A DNA stretch of 64,000 nucleotides, taken from positions 4,605,959-4,669,958 of the forward strand of contig OZ240665.1 of the NCBI GenBank assembly GCA_965198565.1, in the 5' to 3' direction. The notes under the pieces are model-generated. The model saw only the letters and a list, made by a program, of their open reading frames with translations. It had not been told where the DNA came from and ran no database searches. Below are positions 9,854 through 18,969 of this stretch, one piece after another. The translations under genes were made by a program, and so were the position numbers. The stretch is from LMUY01 sp965198565 (GTDB lineage Bacteria; Pseudomonadota; Alphaproteobacteria; Acetobacterales; Acetobacteraceae). Positions within the stretch are counted from its first letter, which is position 1. The number at the start of each line of letters is the position of its first letter.

Positions 9854-10498
9854 ATGAGCATCGCCGTCACCCCCTCAGGGACCAGGCCCGCGCCCCGGCT
9901 GCACCCGGTGCCGACCCGGGTCATGCATTGGGTGAACGCCCTGGCGATGGTGGTGATGATCGGCTCCGGCTGGGGCATCTACGACGACGACGTGATCGTC
10001 CACGGGCTGCATTTCGGCCCCGACTGGCGCATCGGCTCCTGGGCGGCGGAAAGCCTGCTGTGGCATTTCGCCTTCATGTGGGTGCTGGTGCTGAACGGCG
10101 CCGCCTATCTGCTCTACGGCGCCATCACCGGCCGGCTGCGCGAGCGGATGCTGCCGATCCGGGTGCACGACATCGTCCACACGGTGCGCGAGACGCTGCG
10201 GTTCCGGCTCGCGCACGAGGACCTGACCACCTACAACGCGGTGCAGAAGCTGCTCTACCTCGTGGTGATCCTGGCCGGGCTGTCGCAGGTGGTGACCGGG
10301 GTGGCGATCTGGAAGCCGGTGCAGGTCTCCTGGCTGGTGGCGCTGCTGGGCGGGTTCCAGGCGGCGCGGGTGATCCATTTTGCCGGCATGGCGGTGATCG
10401 TGGGCTTCCTGGCGGTGCACGTGGCGCTGTCGCTGCTGGTGCCGAGCACGCTGTGGGCGATGCTGACCGGCGGTCCACGGGTGGCGGGGCGGCGATGA
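9854..10498 (+). CDS. Cytochrome b561-type membrane subunit
   Basis: A 214-residue membrane cytochrome of the b561 / thiosulfate-reductase cytochrome b type. It has four hydrophobic helices and histidines placed for haem (MHWVNALAM, LLWHFAFM, ARVIHFAGMAVIVGFLAVH). Its partner is the molybdopterin oxidoreductase encoded immediately downstream, whose start overlaps its stop by ATGA; the pair would exchange electrons between the quinone pool and a periplasmic molybdenum enzyme. GGAAGG lies seven bases before the ATG. The physiological substrate is not evident. Confidence 0.88.
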   Translation: MSIAVTPSGTRPAPRLHPVPTRVMHWVNALAMVVMIGSGWGIYDDDVIVHGLHFGPDWRIGSWAAESLLWHFAFMWVLVLNGAAYLLYGAITGRLRERMLPIRVHDIVHTVRETLRFRLAHEDLTTYNAVQKLLYLVVILAGLSQVVTGVAIWKPVQVSWLVALLGGFQAARVIHFAGMAVIVGFLAVHVALSLLVPSTLWAMLTGGPRVAGRR

Positions 10499-11268
10499 GG
10501 TCGGTGTTGCGGCCGGCGCTGCGGCCCGACCCGGCGATGCTGGACGATCACCGCCCGCTGCTGCGCGCGCTCGAGCGGCGCGGGCTGCTGCGTGGCGGGC
10601 TGTCCTTGGGCGCGCTGTCGCTGCTGACCGGGTGCGACGCCAAGACGCCGGGCGCGGTGGAGCAGGCGTTGCGCGCCGTGTCGGGGTTCAACGACCTGGT
10701 GCAGCAAGCCTTGTTCGACCCGGGCAAGCTCGCGCCGACCTATCCCGCCTCCGCCGTGCTGAACCCGCCGAAGTTCAACGCCTATTACGACGTCGAGGAC
10801 GTGAAGCCGGTCAACGGCGCGGATTGGACGCTGGCGCTGGCGGGCCGGGTCGCCAGCAAGACGCCCTGGACCTTGGCCGGCCTGCGGGCGCTGCCGGCGC
10901 AGACGGAGGTGATCCGTCATGTCTGCGTCGAGGGTTGGGACTATATCGGGTCTTGGTCGGGGCCCACGCTGCGCAGTTTCTTCGAGCGGGTGGGGGCGGA
11001 CATTCGGGCGAAGTATGTCGTGTTCCAGACCGCCGACGACTATCCGAGCAGCATCGACATGGCGACGGCGCTGCACCCGCAGACCTTGCTGGCGCTGGAC
11101 TATGCCGGCGCCCCGTTGGCGGACCCGTTCGGCTTTCCGCTGCGGCTGCGGATGTCGACCAAGCTCGGCTACAAGAACCCGAAGTGGATCACGTCGATCG
11201 AGGTGACCAACAGGTATGTGCCCGGGTATTGGGAGAAGAGCGGGTTTGGCTGGTTTGCGGGTCTTTGA
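10495..11268 (+). CDS. Molybdopterin-dependent oxidoreductase (sulfite-oxidase/MsrP fold)
   Basis: A 257-residue protein of the oxidoreductase molybdopterin-binding family. The N-terminus has a hydrophobic stretch ending in the lipobox-like LLTGC, so it may be exported and lipid-anchored. The catalytic cysteine is in VIRHVCVEGWDYIGSWSG, the typical cofactor-site motif; LRMSTKLGYKNPKWITSIEV near the end is characteristic of this fold. It is translationally coupled to the cytochrome b subunit and probably reduces or oxidises a small substrate outside the membrane, as MsrPQ does for methionine sulfoxide. The substrate is unknown. Confidence 0.88.
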   Translation: MRSVLRPALRPDPAMLDDHRPLLRALERRGLLRGGLSLGALSLLTGCDAKTPGAVEQALRAVSGFNDLVQQALFDPGKLAPTYPASAVLNPPKFNAYYDVEDVKPVNGADWTLALAGRVASKTPWTLAGLRALPAQTEVIRHVCVEGWDYIGSWSGPTLRSFFERVGADIRAKYVVFQTADDYPSSIDMATALHPQTLLALDYAGAPLADPFGFPLRLRMSTKLGYKNPKWITSIEVTNRYVPGYWEKSGFGWFAGL

Positions 11269-11308
11269 CGCAGCGGTGACGCGACGCCGTCGACGTGGCC
11301 TCGCCCTC

Positions 11309-11348
11309 CGTCATTGCGAGCCGCCGCTTGGCGGCGTGGCAATCCAGC
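11309..11348. repeat. REP-like palindrome beginning CGTCATTGCGAG
   Basis: CGTCATTGCGAG, a GC-rich hairpin (CCGCC...GGCGG) and GGCAATCCAG form a palindromic unit just after the oxidoreductase gene. Related units lie near 43941-43998 and 55646-55725. Intergenic repeats with these ends are common in alphaproteobacteria. Confidence 0.7.
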
Positions 11349-11560
11349 GCCGTTGCGCCGGATCTGCCGCCCTGCGATCGCCACGTCGCAAGGACGGCCC
11401 GGCATGTCTGGCGGAGCATGAAAGCCCCTTCCACGGCACGGCCACGGATGACTTAAGCCGTTGTTTGCACGTGCTCTAGCAGCCTGTCGGACTTAACCAG
11501 GCGCGGAGGCCTGGGTTAGGATTGGGCGTTGGCGATTGGTTTACTCTGGACCCCCTACAC

Positions 11561-13004
11561 ATGAGCAACTTCCGCCTGATTGACCGTGACACCGGGTTTC
11601 TGATGCCGCCCTCGGTGGACGAGTGGCTGCCTGAGCGTCACCTGGCGCGCTTTGTGGTTGAAGTGATCGCAAGCCTGGACCTGGGTGCGATGACCGGCAG
11701 CGACCGCGGGTCGGGTGAGAAGTCCTACCACCCGGAGCTTTTGCTGGGGATCATGGTGTATGGCTACGCCACGGGCGTGTTTTCCAGCCGCAAGCTGGAG
11801 CGGGCGACCTATGATTCGGTGGCGTTGCGCTTCATCGCCGCCAACGAACATCCCGACCACGACACCATCGCCGCCTTCCGCCGCCGCTTCCTGCCGCAGA
11901 TCGAGGCATTGTTCGTGCAGGTTCTGGGCCTGGCGCGCGAGATGGGGGTCTTGAAGCTGGGCACGGTGGCGCTGGACGGCACCAAGATCGCTGCCAACGC
12001 CAGCCGCCACAGCGCGCTGTCCTACGAGCACGCCAGCAAGATAGAGGCGCAGTTGAAGGCCGAAGTGGCCGACCTGATGGCCCGTGCCGAAGCTGCCGAC
12101 CAAGCGGACCTGCCCGACGGCCTGTCGGTGCCCGCCGAACTGGCTCGGCGCGAGGACCGGCTTGCCGCGATCGCCAAAGCAAAAGCCAAGATCGAGGCGC
12201 GGGCCAAGGCACGCTATGCGCAGGCCCGCGCCGACTACGACGCCAAGCTGGCGCGCCAGGACGCCAAGCGGGCCGCTGGCAAGAAGCCCGGTGGCAAGCC
12301 TTTGCCCGGTGGCAAGCCTTTGGTGGTGCCCGTCGAGGAGCCGCTGCCCACCGATCAGGTCAACTTGACCGACGAGGACAGCCGCATCATGCCGGTAGCC
12401 GGCGGCGGGTTCGAGCAATGCTACAACGCTCAGGCCGCGGTGGCGGCGGGGAGCCTGCTCAGGCCGCGGTGGCGGCGGGGGGCCTGCTCAGGCCGCGGTG
12501 GCGGCGGGGGGCCTGATCGTGGTCGCAACCGACGTGGTGCAGGCGCCCAACGACAAGCAGCAGCTCGAACCGATGCTGGGCAAGCTCGGCGGCCTGCCCG
12601 AGGACCTCGGCGACGTGGCCACTTTGCTGGCCGACAACGGTTATTACAGCGAAGCCAACGTGAACGCCTGCGAAGCGGCCGGGGTCGAACCGGTCATCGC
12701 CATGGGCCGCGAAGCCCACCATCCCTCGCCCGACGAGCGTTTCGCCGAACCGCCCCCCGCGCCGGAAAACGCGCCGGAAAACCCGACCCCGCTCGAGGCG
12801 ATGGCGCACCGCCTCAAAACGCCGGAGGGCAAGACGCTCTATGCCCTGCGCAAACAAACTCCCGAGCCGGTGTTCGGCATCATCAAGTCGGTGCTCGGGT
12901 TCCGCCAGTTCTCGCTGCGCGGGCTCGACCACGTGAGCGCAGAGTGGAGCCTCGTGACCATGTCATGGAACATCAAGCGCATGTTCACCCTCAGGGCCGC
13001 ATAA
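11561..13004 (+). pseudogene. IS1182-type transposase, frameshifted by a repeat expansion
   Basis: The protein starts MSNFRLIDRDTGFLMPPS and runs through VALDGTKIAANAS (a DDE-region motif) and EDSRIMPVAGGGFEQCYNAQ in one frame. It then resumes as AAGGLIVVATDVVQ in another frame and continues through LLADNGYYSEAN to GKTLYALRKQTPEPVFGIIKS. The break falls exactly on a 29-bp unit present three times (12428-12514). Removing two copies (58 bases) restores one frame, so expansion of the repeat is the visible cause of inactivation. Family assignment rests on these motifs. Confidence 0.88.
12428..12514. repeat. 29-bp unit in triplicate inside the IS1182 transposase
   Basis: GCTCAGGCCGCGGTGGCGGC begins each of three head-to-tail 29-bp copies at 12428, 12457 and 12486; the first differs from the others by one base. 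Two extra copies add 58 bases, which shifts the frame by one. Confidence 0.95.
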
Positions 13005-13846
13005 CAAGAACCAGCCGCCTTTCTAGCCCCCTTGCAGCCGTCCCAAGCCGCTCATGGCAACTGTCAGGGCCACAACTACGCTCAGAAAACGCAAAGCCGT
13101 CTGACGCCTCTCAAATCGCAAGCGCAGGCGTCGACCCTAGACCGCCATGAAATCACGCCCAAACTCACTCCGACAGGCTGCTAGGATGAAATACGGAGCG
13201 TGCTTGACTGCTCTGGCGATGCTCGTGGTGGCCGGAAACGTGATCGCGGCGCCGCAGCCTGACCTGCCCTCCGGCTCTGCCGTCGTCGAGGACGCGGCGC
13301 CTTTGCAGGTTGATATCCATGGCCGACACTACGGACTCGAGGCGCTGGTTGTGCGCAAGCCTGGGGCGGAGCGCTTGCCGGTCGCGCAGATTACCCACGG
13401 CAATACCGATGGTGATCCGCGCAGTGCGGGAATGGACTGGCTGCGGGGTTGGGCACACGACTTGGCAAACCGAGGTTGGCTGGCCGTCGCGGTCATGCGG
13501 CGCGGTTTCGGCATGTCGGACGGCGAGATGCTCGACGACGCCGGCACCTGCGCCGCTCCTGATGTCGGGCACTACCTGGACGCCAACGCCGATGATCTAG
13601 CGGCGGCGTTGCAAGCAGTGGCGCTCCGGCCGGATGCCGACATGGATCGCGTCATCGCGATCGGGGACTCCGCAGGAGGTGCCGAGGTTCTGGATCTGGC
13701 GGCACGCGGCACGCCGCACTTGTCCGCCGGCGTCAACGTCTCAGGGGGGCTCGGCCGACGGGAGTCGCCGTTCCATCCGATGCCCGGGTGCGATGCTTAC
13801 ACATCCGACTTAGTGTGGAATTTCGCCTGCTTCGGCAGCACGACGC

Positions 13847-15227
13847 GATTGCGTCCGTCAAGCTGGTGTAAAATCCGGTGTAGTTGAGGTGGCCATTGGT
13901 CAGGCGGCTATGGTGGCGATCTCATTGGGTATAGCGTCGATAGTCGGCGGTATGAGTTCGGCCATGGCCTCGGTCTGCATGTAGCGGTGCTGGAGTTGCC
14001 ACTCGTCGTTGGCCTCCAGCAGCACCGCGCCAATCAGCCTGATGATAGCGCCCTCGTTTGGAAAGATGCCGACGACGTCGGCCCGGCGTTTGACCTCCTT
14101 GTTAAGCCGTTCGATCGGGTTGGTGCTGTGGATCTTCACCCGGTGCTGGGCGGGGAAGTTCATGTAGGCCAGCACGTCGGCCTCGCTCTCGTCGATGAAC
14201 GCACCGAGCTTCGGCCATTTGTCGCGGAGTTGGTCGGCGACGTGACGCATGGTCTGGGTGGCGTTCTGATGGTCCAACTGGGTGAATGCCTGGCGAAGAG
14301 CGGCCGATACCATGTTCTGCTGGCCTTTCGGCACGTAGGCCTGTGCATTGCGCATCCAGTGAACGCGGCATCTTTGCCACGTGGAGCCCAGCACCCGGCG
14401 GATCGCAGCCTTCAGGCCTTCGTGCGCGTCTGAGATGACCAGCTTGGTGCCGCGCAGGCCCCGCTTGACCAGGCTCTTGAGGAACGTCGACCAGAACATC
14501 GCCGCCTCCGAAGGCCCGATGTGCAGGCCAACAATCTCGCGCTTGCCCTCGGTGTTCACGGCCACAGCGATTATCACCGCCACCGTCCTGATCTGCCCAC
14601 CCTCACGCTGCTTGAGGTAGGTGGCATCCAGCCAGAGATAAGGCCAATCGCCGACAAGAGGGCGTTCGAGAAAGGCATTCACCCGATCGTCGATGTCCTT
14701 GCACAGCTTGCTCACCGTGCTCTTGCTGATCCCTGCCAGGCCCATCGCCTGCACCAGGTCATCCACCCGCCGCGTCGACACGCCGCCGATCCACGCTTCC
14801 TGGATTACCGCCACCAGGGCCTTCTCGGACGTCTTGCGGGGCTCCAGAAACGGCGGGAAGTAGCTGCCCTGGCGCAGCTTGGGGATGCGGAGCTGCAGGC
14901 TGCCCAGCCGCGTGTCCAGCGTCCGGTCGCGGTAGCCGTTGCGATAGGTCGCCCGCTCGGCCGTGCGCTCGTGCCGTCCGGCGCCGATCAGCCCCTCTAC
15001 GTCCGTCTCCATCAGCAACTGCACCACAGCCTCCGCCACACTGCGCAGGAAGTCGCCATCTCCGGCTTTCGCCAGCAGCTCGGCCAACGGTAGTCTGTCC
15101 TCGGTCATCGGGTCCTCGTCGGTTCAGGTTAGAGCCTCGCAACTCCACCTTAGCCAGCCGATCCGATGACCACCTCCGCCTACACCGCCGACGTCAGCGA
15201 AATTCCACCACGAGCACGGACGCTATC
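13847..15227 (-). mobile_element. IS256-family element, copy 1 (intact)
   Basis: A 1,381-bp element with ends GATTGCGTCC and, on the other strand, GATAGCGTCC; the same length and ends are seen in copy 3. The flanking bases CACGACGC and CACGACCG are similar but not an exact 8-bp duplication. It lies inside the hydrolase gene, antisense to it. Confidence 0.9.
13900..15108 (-). CDS. IS256-family (mutator-type) transposase, full length
   Basis: A 402-residue DDE transposase. The N-terminal region holds the expected GRHERTAERATYRNGY. The catalytic residues are visible as the Asp in YLWLDATYLK, the Asp in LVISDAHEGLK and the Glu in NPIERLNKEVKRR, with the intervening CRVHWMRNA motif. It differs from the interrupted copy 3 (59456 onward) by as little as one residue (SEAAMFW against SEAEMFW) over the shared part, so both are recent. 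No frameshift or stop is present, so this copy could supply transposase for the others. Confidence 0.95.
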   Translation of the reverse strand: MTEDRLPLAELLAKAGDGDFLRSVAEAVVQLLMETDVEGLIGAGRHERTAERATYRNGYRDRTLDTRLGSLQLRIPKLRQGSYFPPFLEPRKTSEKALVAVIQEAWIGGVSTRRVDDLVQAMGLAGISKSTVSKLCKDIDDRVNAFLERPLVGDWPYLWLDATYLKQREGGQIRTVAVIIAVAVNTEGKREIVGLHIGPSEAAMFWSTFLKSLVKRGLRGTKLVISDAHEGLKAAIRRVLGSTWQRCRVHWMRNAQAYVPKGQQNMVSAALRQAFTQLDHQNATQTMRHVADQLRDKWPKLGAFIDESEADVLAYMNFPAQHRVKIHSTNPIERLNKEVKRRADVVGIFPNEGAIIRLIGAVLLEANDEWQLQHRYMQTEAMAELIPPTIDAIPNEIATIAA

Positions 15228-15365
15228 CACGACCGCGCGTGCCGACGCTGTGGCTTTATGCCGAAAACGACGGCTGGTTCCGCCCCGGCCCGGTTAGCCG
15301 GTTGCGAGCCGCCTATACCGGAAGCGGCGGACAAGCTGAACTCGTCGTGCTGCCTCCCTTCGGCT

Positions 15366-15427
15366 CGGACGGACACGCCTTGTTCTACGCCGAAGGCGGA
15401 CGGACCCGCCTTGTTCTACGCCGAAGG
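15366..15427. repeat. 31-bp tandem duplication in the hydrolase pseudogene
   Basis: A 31-bp unit that includes CCTTGTTCTACGCCGAAGG is present twice head to tail with one mismatch. As 31 is not a multiple of three it changes the frame of the hydrolase remnant. Confidence 0.92.
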
Positions 15428-15720
15428 CGGAAAGCAGTGGCTGCTGCCTGAGCTCGATCGGTTCCTGCGGGCGCATAAGCTGCCGAGCTGGGATGAAGCC
15501 AGCTTCGCCTCCCTGCTGAAAAGCCTCGCGCCGGCTGACCGACAAAGTGTGGAAAGCTATCTGACTGCGCAGCCGTCCGAGAAGGCGTTGGCGCTTGGGT
15601 TACACGGCGGTGCTTACTGGCACCAGCGCAGTGCGACATTGGAGGAGGCACGGCGAGACACGCTCACGTACTGCCGCAAGCAGACCGGAGCCAACTGCCA
15701 CCTAGCGGCATACTCGTGCC

Positions 15721-15987
15721 AACGGCGACCAAAGATACCCTGCCTCCCTGAGGCTTCCTCAATGACTGCCGGATCGAGTTGTCCGGAGCCGCTTCATCCA
15801 ACTCAGCGCTTGGTGCGCCATACAACGCTAAAAAGAACCCGCCATTTATCGCTGAAGGCCACATTGCATGGTCCGGCATCATCCAGTGCCGGCTGGCAAC
15901 AAACCCTCCGTTTCCCTGCCCGATACCGGCTGACCCTCGCCCCGGCTCAGTCCCACCCAGCGTGCGCCAGGGCCGATAAGTGTTGGG
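15721..15987. other. No recognisable gene between the hydrolase remnant and IS110
   Basis: The frame of the hydrolase remnant stays open here, but the residues no longer resemble a hydrolase and show no motif. Nothing else was recognised on either strand. Confidence 0.5.
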
Positions 15988-17341
15988 GTGGACGGCCCCG
16001 CGGCATCTTGTGCCAAGGTTTGGTTGTCAACATCCGAACCTGAAGGACCGTCCGCATGAACCTTAAGCGCATTGGCCTCGACACGTCCAAGGCCGTGTTC
16101 ACCTTGCATGGCGTCGATCGGGACGAGAAGGCCGCCCTGCGCCGCAACATGAGACGGGCGGAGATGGAGGCGTTCTTTGCCAAGCTGCCGCCGACGCATG
16201 TGGCGCTGGAGGCGTGCGGCGGCTCGCACCATTGGGGCCACAAGCTGACCGCCCTGGGCCACACGGTGCAGCTCATCCCGCCGCAGTACGTCAAGCCGTT
16301 CGTCCGGCGCGGCAAGAACGACCGCAACGACGCCGACGCGATCAGCGAGGCAGCGGCGCGGCCGGACATGCCAAGCGTGCCGGTGAGGTCGGCCGAGCAG
16401 CAGGCTGAGGCGATCGTGCTTTCGGCGCGCGAGTTGCTGGTTCAGCAGCGGACGCAGTTGATCAACGCTGTGCGCGGCCATGCCGCCGAGTTTGGCATCG
16501 TGGCAGCCAAGGGCACAAGCCGGCTGCCGGCGCTGCTTGAGGCCGTGGCGGCCGAGGAGGCTGTGCCGAAGGCGGCAAGCAGATGCTGGCGTTCCTGGGC
16601 GCCCAGGTGGCCCAGCTTGATGGGCAGATTGCGGAGCTGGAGCGCCGCATGAAGCAGCAGCAGAAGACCAACCCGGTCAGCCAGCTACTGGCCGAGGTGC
16701 CCGGCATCGGCCCGATCGGGGCGCTGAGCCTGGCGCTCACCATTGATCCCGGCCGGTTCCAGTCCGGGCGGCACTTCGCGGCCTGGCTCGGCCTCGTGCC
16801 GAAGGAGCACTCGACGGGCGGGCGCCAGCGCCTGGGCGGCATCAGCCGGGCCGGCAACGAGCGGCTGCGGCAACTGCTGGTCGTTGGCGCCATGGCGGTG
16901 GTCCGCTACGCCAAGCCGGGGAGCAAGAGCGCTTCGGCCTGGTTGCTGGCATTGCTGGAGCGCAAGCCGCCCAAGCTCGCGGCGGTGGCTCTGGCCAACA
17001 AGATGGCCCGCATCGTGTGGGCCATGATGGCGACCGGGAAAGCGTATCGGGGCAGCAAGAAGGTCGCCACACCGGCGGCCGAGGCTGCCGCGGCCGCCTG
17101 ACCCGCTCGCAGGTGCCTGGGTGCAAGAAGAGCTGCAGGAGATGATGATCGGTCGATCCGACGAACGAGTGAACCCGTGGCTTGCAGCGGCCGGTCGAGG
17201 CCGCATGAGTGTTGTGGTCTCGTTCGCGGAACCCATCTGGGCCAGCGGTCAGCGTGCCGCGTCAAAGGCCGGACACATGACCGCCGTCGCACCGCTTGTC
17301 AGATCATGCAGCTTACCCCTTGCACCCAAGGGGCCGTCCAC
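15988..17341 (+). mobile_element. IS110-family (IS1111-like) element
   Basis: The transposase frames lie between a 12-bp inverted pair, GTGGACGGCCCC at 15988 and GGGGCCGTCCAC at 17330. Subterminal inverted repeats of about this length are a known feature of the IS1111 group of IS110. The true ends may lie a few bases further out. The right end abuts a quinone-reductase fragment. Confidence 0.7.
16056..17101 (+). pseudogene. IS110-family transposase (DEDD type), frameshifted
   Basis: The N-terminal RuvC-like part contains IGLDTSKAVF, VALEACGGSHHWG and KNDRNDADAI, which together supply the D-E-D-D acidic residues of the family. The C-terminal part (AEVPGIGPIGALSLAL, FAAWLGLVPKEHSTGG, KLGGISR-type motif as RLGGISRAGN) is in another frame from about 16570 on. 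The shift lies between EEAVPKAA and KQMLAFLGAQ. Without it the protein would be about 348 residues, normal for the family. Programmed frameshifting is not usual in IS110, so this copy is probably inactive, or the base call is wrong. Confidence 0.88.
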
Positions 17342-17359
17342 ACATGCAAGCCGCTACAA

Positions 17360-17521
17360 CTAGCGGTCGATTACACGGCCGAGGGCTGGGTGGAGGCGGT
17401 GCGGGCCTATACCAAAGGGGCGAATGTAGACTTGATCTTTGACCCGGTCGGGGGCGAGGTGGGCGAGAGGAGCCTTGGCTGCCTGGCTTGGCACGGACGC
17501 TACCTGGTGGTGGAGTTGTGC
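17360..17521 (+). pseudogene. NADPH:quinone oxidoreductase fragment
   Basis: About 50 residues (VDYTAEGWVEAVRAYT then VDLIFDPVGGEVGERSL and GRYLVVEL) match the cofactor-domain region of zinc-independent quinone reductases of the MDR superfamily. Neither the N-terminal catalytic domain nor the C-terminus is present. The fragment begins just after the IS110 end and stops about 120 bases before the CitMHS gene, so it is probably what remains of a gene that once preceded that operon. Confidence 0.7.
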
Positions 17522-17643
17522 TCGACCTTACGCCGCAGGGGTTGGGGCTTCGGTCTTTGTGAATTAGACGAGACCTGTCCATTATCGCTCTTGCAAGTCG
17601 CCAAAGAACGACGCGGCTCACCCATGCTGCCTAGGGAGGAACA

Positions 17644-18969
17644 ATGCTAGCGCTCATCGGCGCGGTCACCGTGCTCGTCCTGCTTGCCGTTATCATGCTC
17701 AACATGCTGTCTCCCTTGGTGGCGCTGATCGTCGTCCCGGTGGTCGCGTCGTTGATTGCCGGGTTCGGCCTCGCCACCAGCAAGTTCATCATCGCGGGGA
17801 TCACGTCGATCGCGCCGGTCGCCGGCATGTTCGTGTTCGCGATCCTGTATTTCGGCATCATCACCGACGCCGGAATGCTCGACCCAATCATCAGCCGCAT
17901 CCTGCGCACCGTGGGAATGCGGCCGACCCGCATCGTGATGGGCACTGGGCTGCTCGCGCTGCTGATCCATCTCGATGGGTCGGGCGCGGTGTGCTTCCTG
18001 ATCACCATTCCTGCCATGTTACCGCTGTACGACAAGCTGGGCATGGATCGCCGCGTGCTGGCCTGCGCTGCCTCGCTCGCCGCCGGAGTGAACTTCCTGC
18101 CTTGGACCGGCCCCACCCTTCGCGCCGCCGCAGCGCTGAAGCTTCCGGTGGCGCAGATTTTCGACCCGATGATCGGGGTGCAGGTGGTCGGCCTGGTGTT
18201 CGTGTTCAGCGCGTGCTGGCTGCTCGGCAAGCGGGAGGAGCGACGGCTCGGGCTGTCGTCGTCCGCCGCCGGCGCCCTGGCCGTGGGCGCGCAGGTTGTG
18301 CAACCTCCAGCCGCTCCCGAGCTGAACCCGGCACAGGCCGGGTTGCGCCGCCCCAAGCTGTTCTGGGTCAACCTGCTGCTCACCATCCTGATCATGACGG
18401 TGATGATCGGCGGCTGGGTCGACCCGATGGTGGTGTTCATGCTGGGCGTCGTCGCGGCACTGATGATCAACTACCCGAACGTGGCCGAGCAGCGCGCCCG
18501 CATCGACGCGCACGCCAAGGCAGCGCTGCTTATGGCCAGCATCCTGTTCGCCGCCGGGGCCTTCACCGGGATCATGACGGGCACGGGCATGCTGAAGGCC
18601 ATGGCCGAAGCCGCCGTCGCCCACGTTCCCGCCTCGGCCGGCCAGCACATTCCGTTCGTCCTCGGCCTGATCTCCATGCCCTTGTCGCTGCTGTTCGACC
18701 CAGATTCGTACTACTTCGGCGTCATGCCCGTGGTGGCGCAAGTCACCGGGACGCTGGGCGGGCACCCAATCCAGGTGGCGCAAGCCTCGCTGCTGGGCCA
18801 GATGACGGTGGGCTTCCCCGTCAGCCCGCTCACCCCCGCGACCTTCCTGGTGGTGGGCCTGGCCGGCATCGAGCTCAGCGCGCACCAACGCTTCGCCATA
18901 CCCTGGCTGCTGCTCGCCTCTGTGATCATGACCTTTGCCGCTGTGCTGTTCGGAGTGTTCCCGCTATGA
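17644..18969 (+). CDS. CitMHS-family citrate-metal:proton symporter
   Basis: A 441-residue inner-membrane carrier with about eleven to twelve hydrophobic segments. Features typical of the CitMHS family are GIITDAGMLDPII, LIHLDGSGAVCFLITIPAML, NFLPWTGPTLRAAAAL and SLLFDPDSYYFGVMPV. Known members import citrate or related tricarboxylates complexed with a divalent metal. A strong AGGGAGGA site lies just before ATG 17644. The stop overlaps the next start (ATGA), so the carrier is co-translated with an AtuA-family protein. That neighbour suggests the real substrate may be a branched or terpenoid acid rather than citrate; this is inference. Confidence 0.92.
   Translation: MLALIGAVTVLVLLAVIMLNMLSPLVALIVVPVVASLIAGFGLATSKFIIAGITSIAPVAGMFVFAILYFGIITDAGMLDPIISRILRTVGMRPTRIVMGTGLLALLIHLDGSGAVCFLITIPAMLPLYDKLGMDRRVLACAASLAAGVNFLPWTGPTLRAAAALKLPVAQIFDPMIGVQVVGLVFVFSACWLLGKREERRLGLSSSAAGALAVGAQVVQPPAAPELNPAQAGLRRPKLFWVNLLLTILIMTVMIGGWVDPMVVFMLGVVAALMINYPNVAEQRARIDAHAKAALLMASILFAAGAFTGIMTGTGMLKAMAEAAVAHVPASAGQHIPFVLGLISMPLSLLFDPDSYYFGVMPVVAQVTGTLGGHPIQVAQASLLGQMTVGFPVSPLTPATFLVVGLAGIELSAHQRFAIPWLLLASVIMTFAAVLFGVFPL

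Larger units (their letters stand above)
11480..13180 (+). mobile_element. IS1182-like element, complete ends, damaged transposase
   Basis: The left end reads CAGCCTGTCGGA and the right end TCCGACAGGCTG, a 12-bp inverted repeat, and both are flanked outside by CTAG (11476-11479 and 13181-13184). CTAG is therefore a likely duplicated or palindromic target. The element is 1,701 bp. Its right end stops two bases short of the ATG of the exported hydrolase and so has replaced that gene's upstream region. A second, truncated copy of its right end lies at 25899-26057, again next to CTAG. Confidence 0.85.
13186..15720 (+). pseudogene. Exported alpha/beta hydrolase, interrupted by IS256 and a 31-bp duplication
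   Basis: The N-terminal part (13186-13846) has a signal peptide (LTALAMLVVAGNVIAAP), the oxyanion-type HGNTDG and the nucleophile motif GDSAGG, as in dienelactone-hydrolase-like secreted hydrolases. An IS256 copy splits the gene after FGSTTR. Coding resumes at about 15239 (VPTLWLYAENDGWF, carrying the usual acidic-residue loop, then GSDGHALFY with the likely catalytic His). A 31-bp tandem duplication at 15366-15427 then shifts the frame; beyond it the protein continues GGKQWLLPELDRFLRAHKLP to about 15720, where similarity fades. An IS1182 element also abuts the start codon. The gene is dead at three levels. Confidence 0.8.

Noticed and set aside
12428..12514. Possible CRISPR-like repeat
   Set aside because: The three units are directly adjacent without spacers and lie inside a transposase gene.
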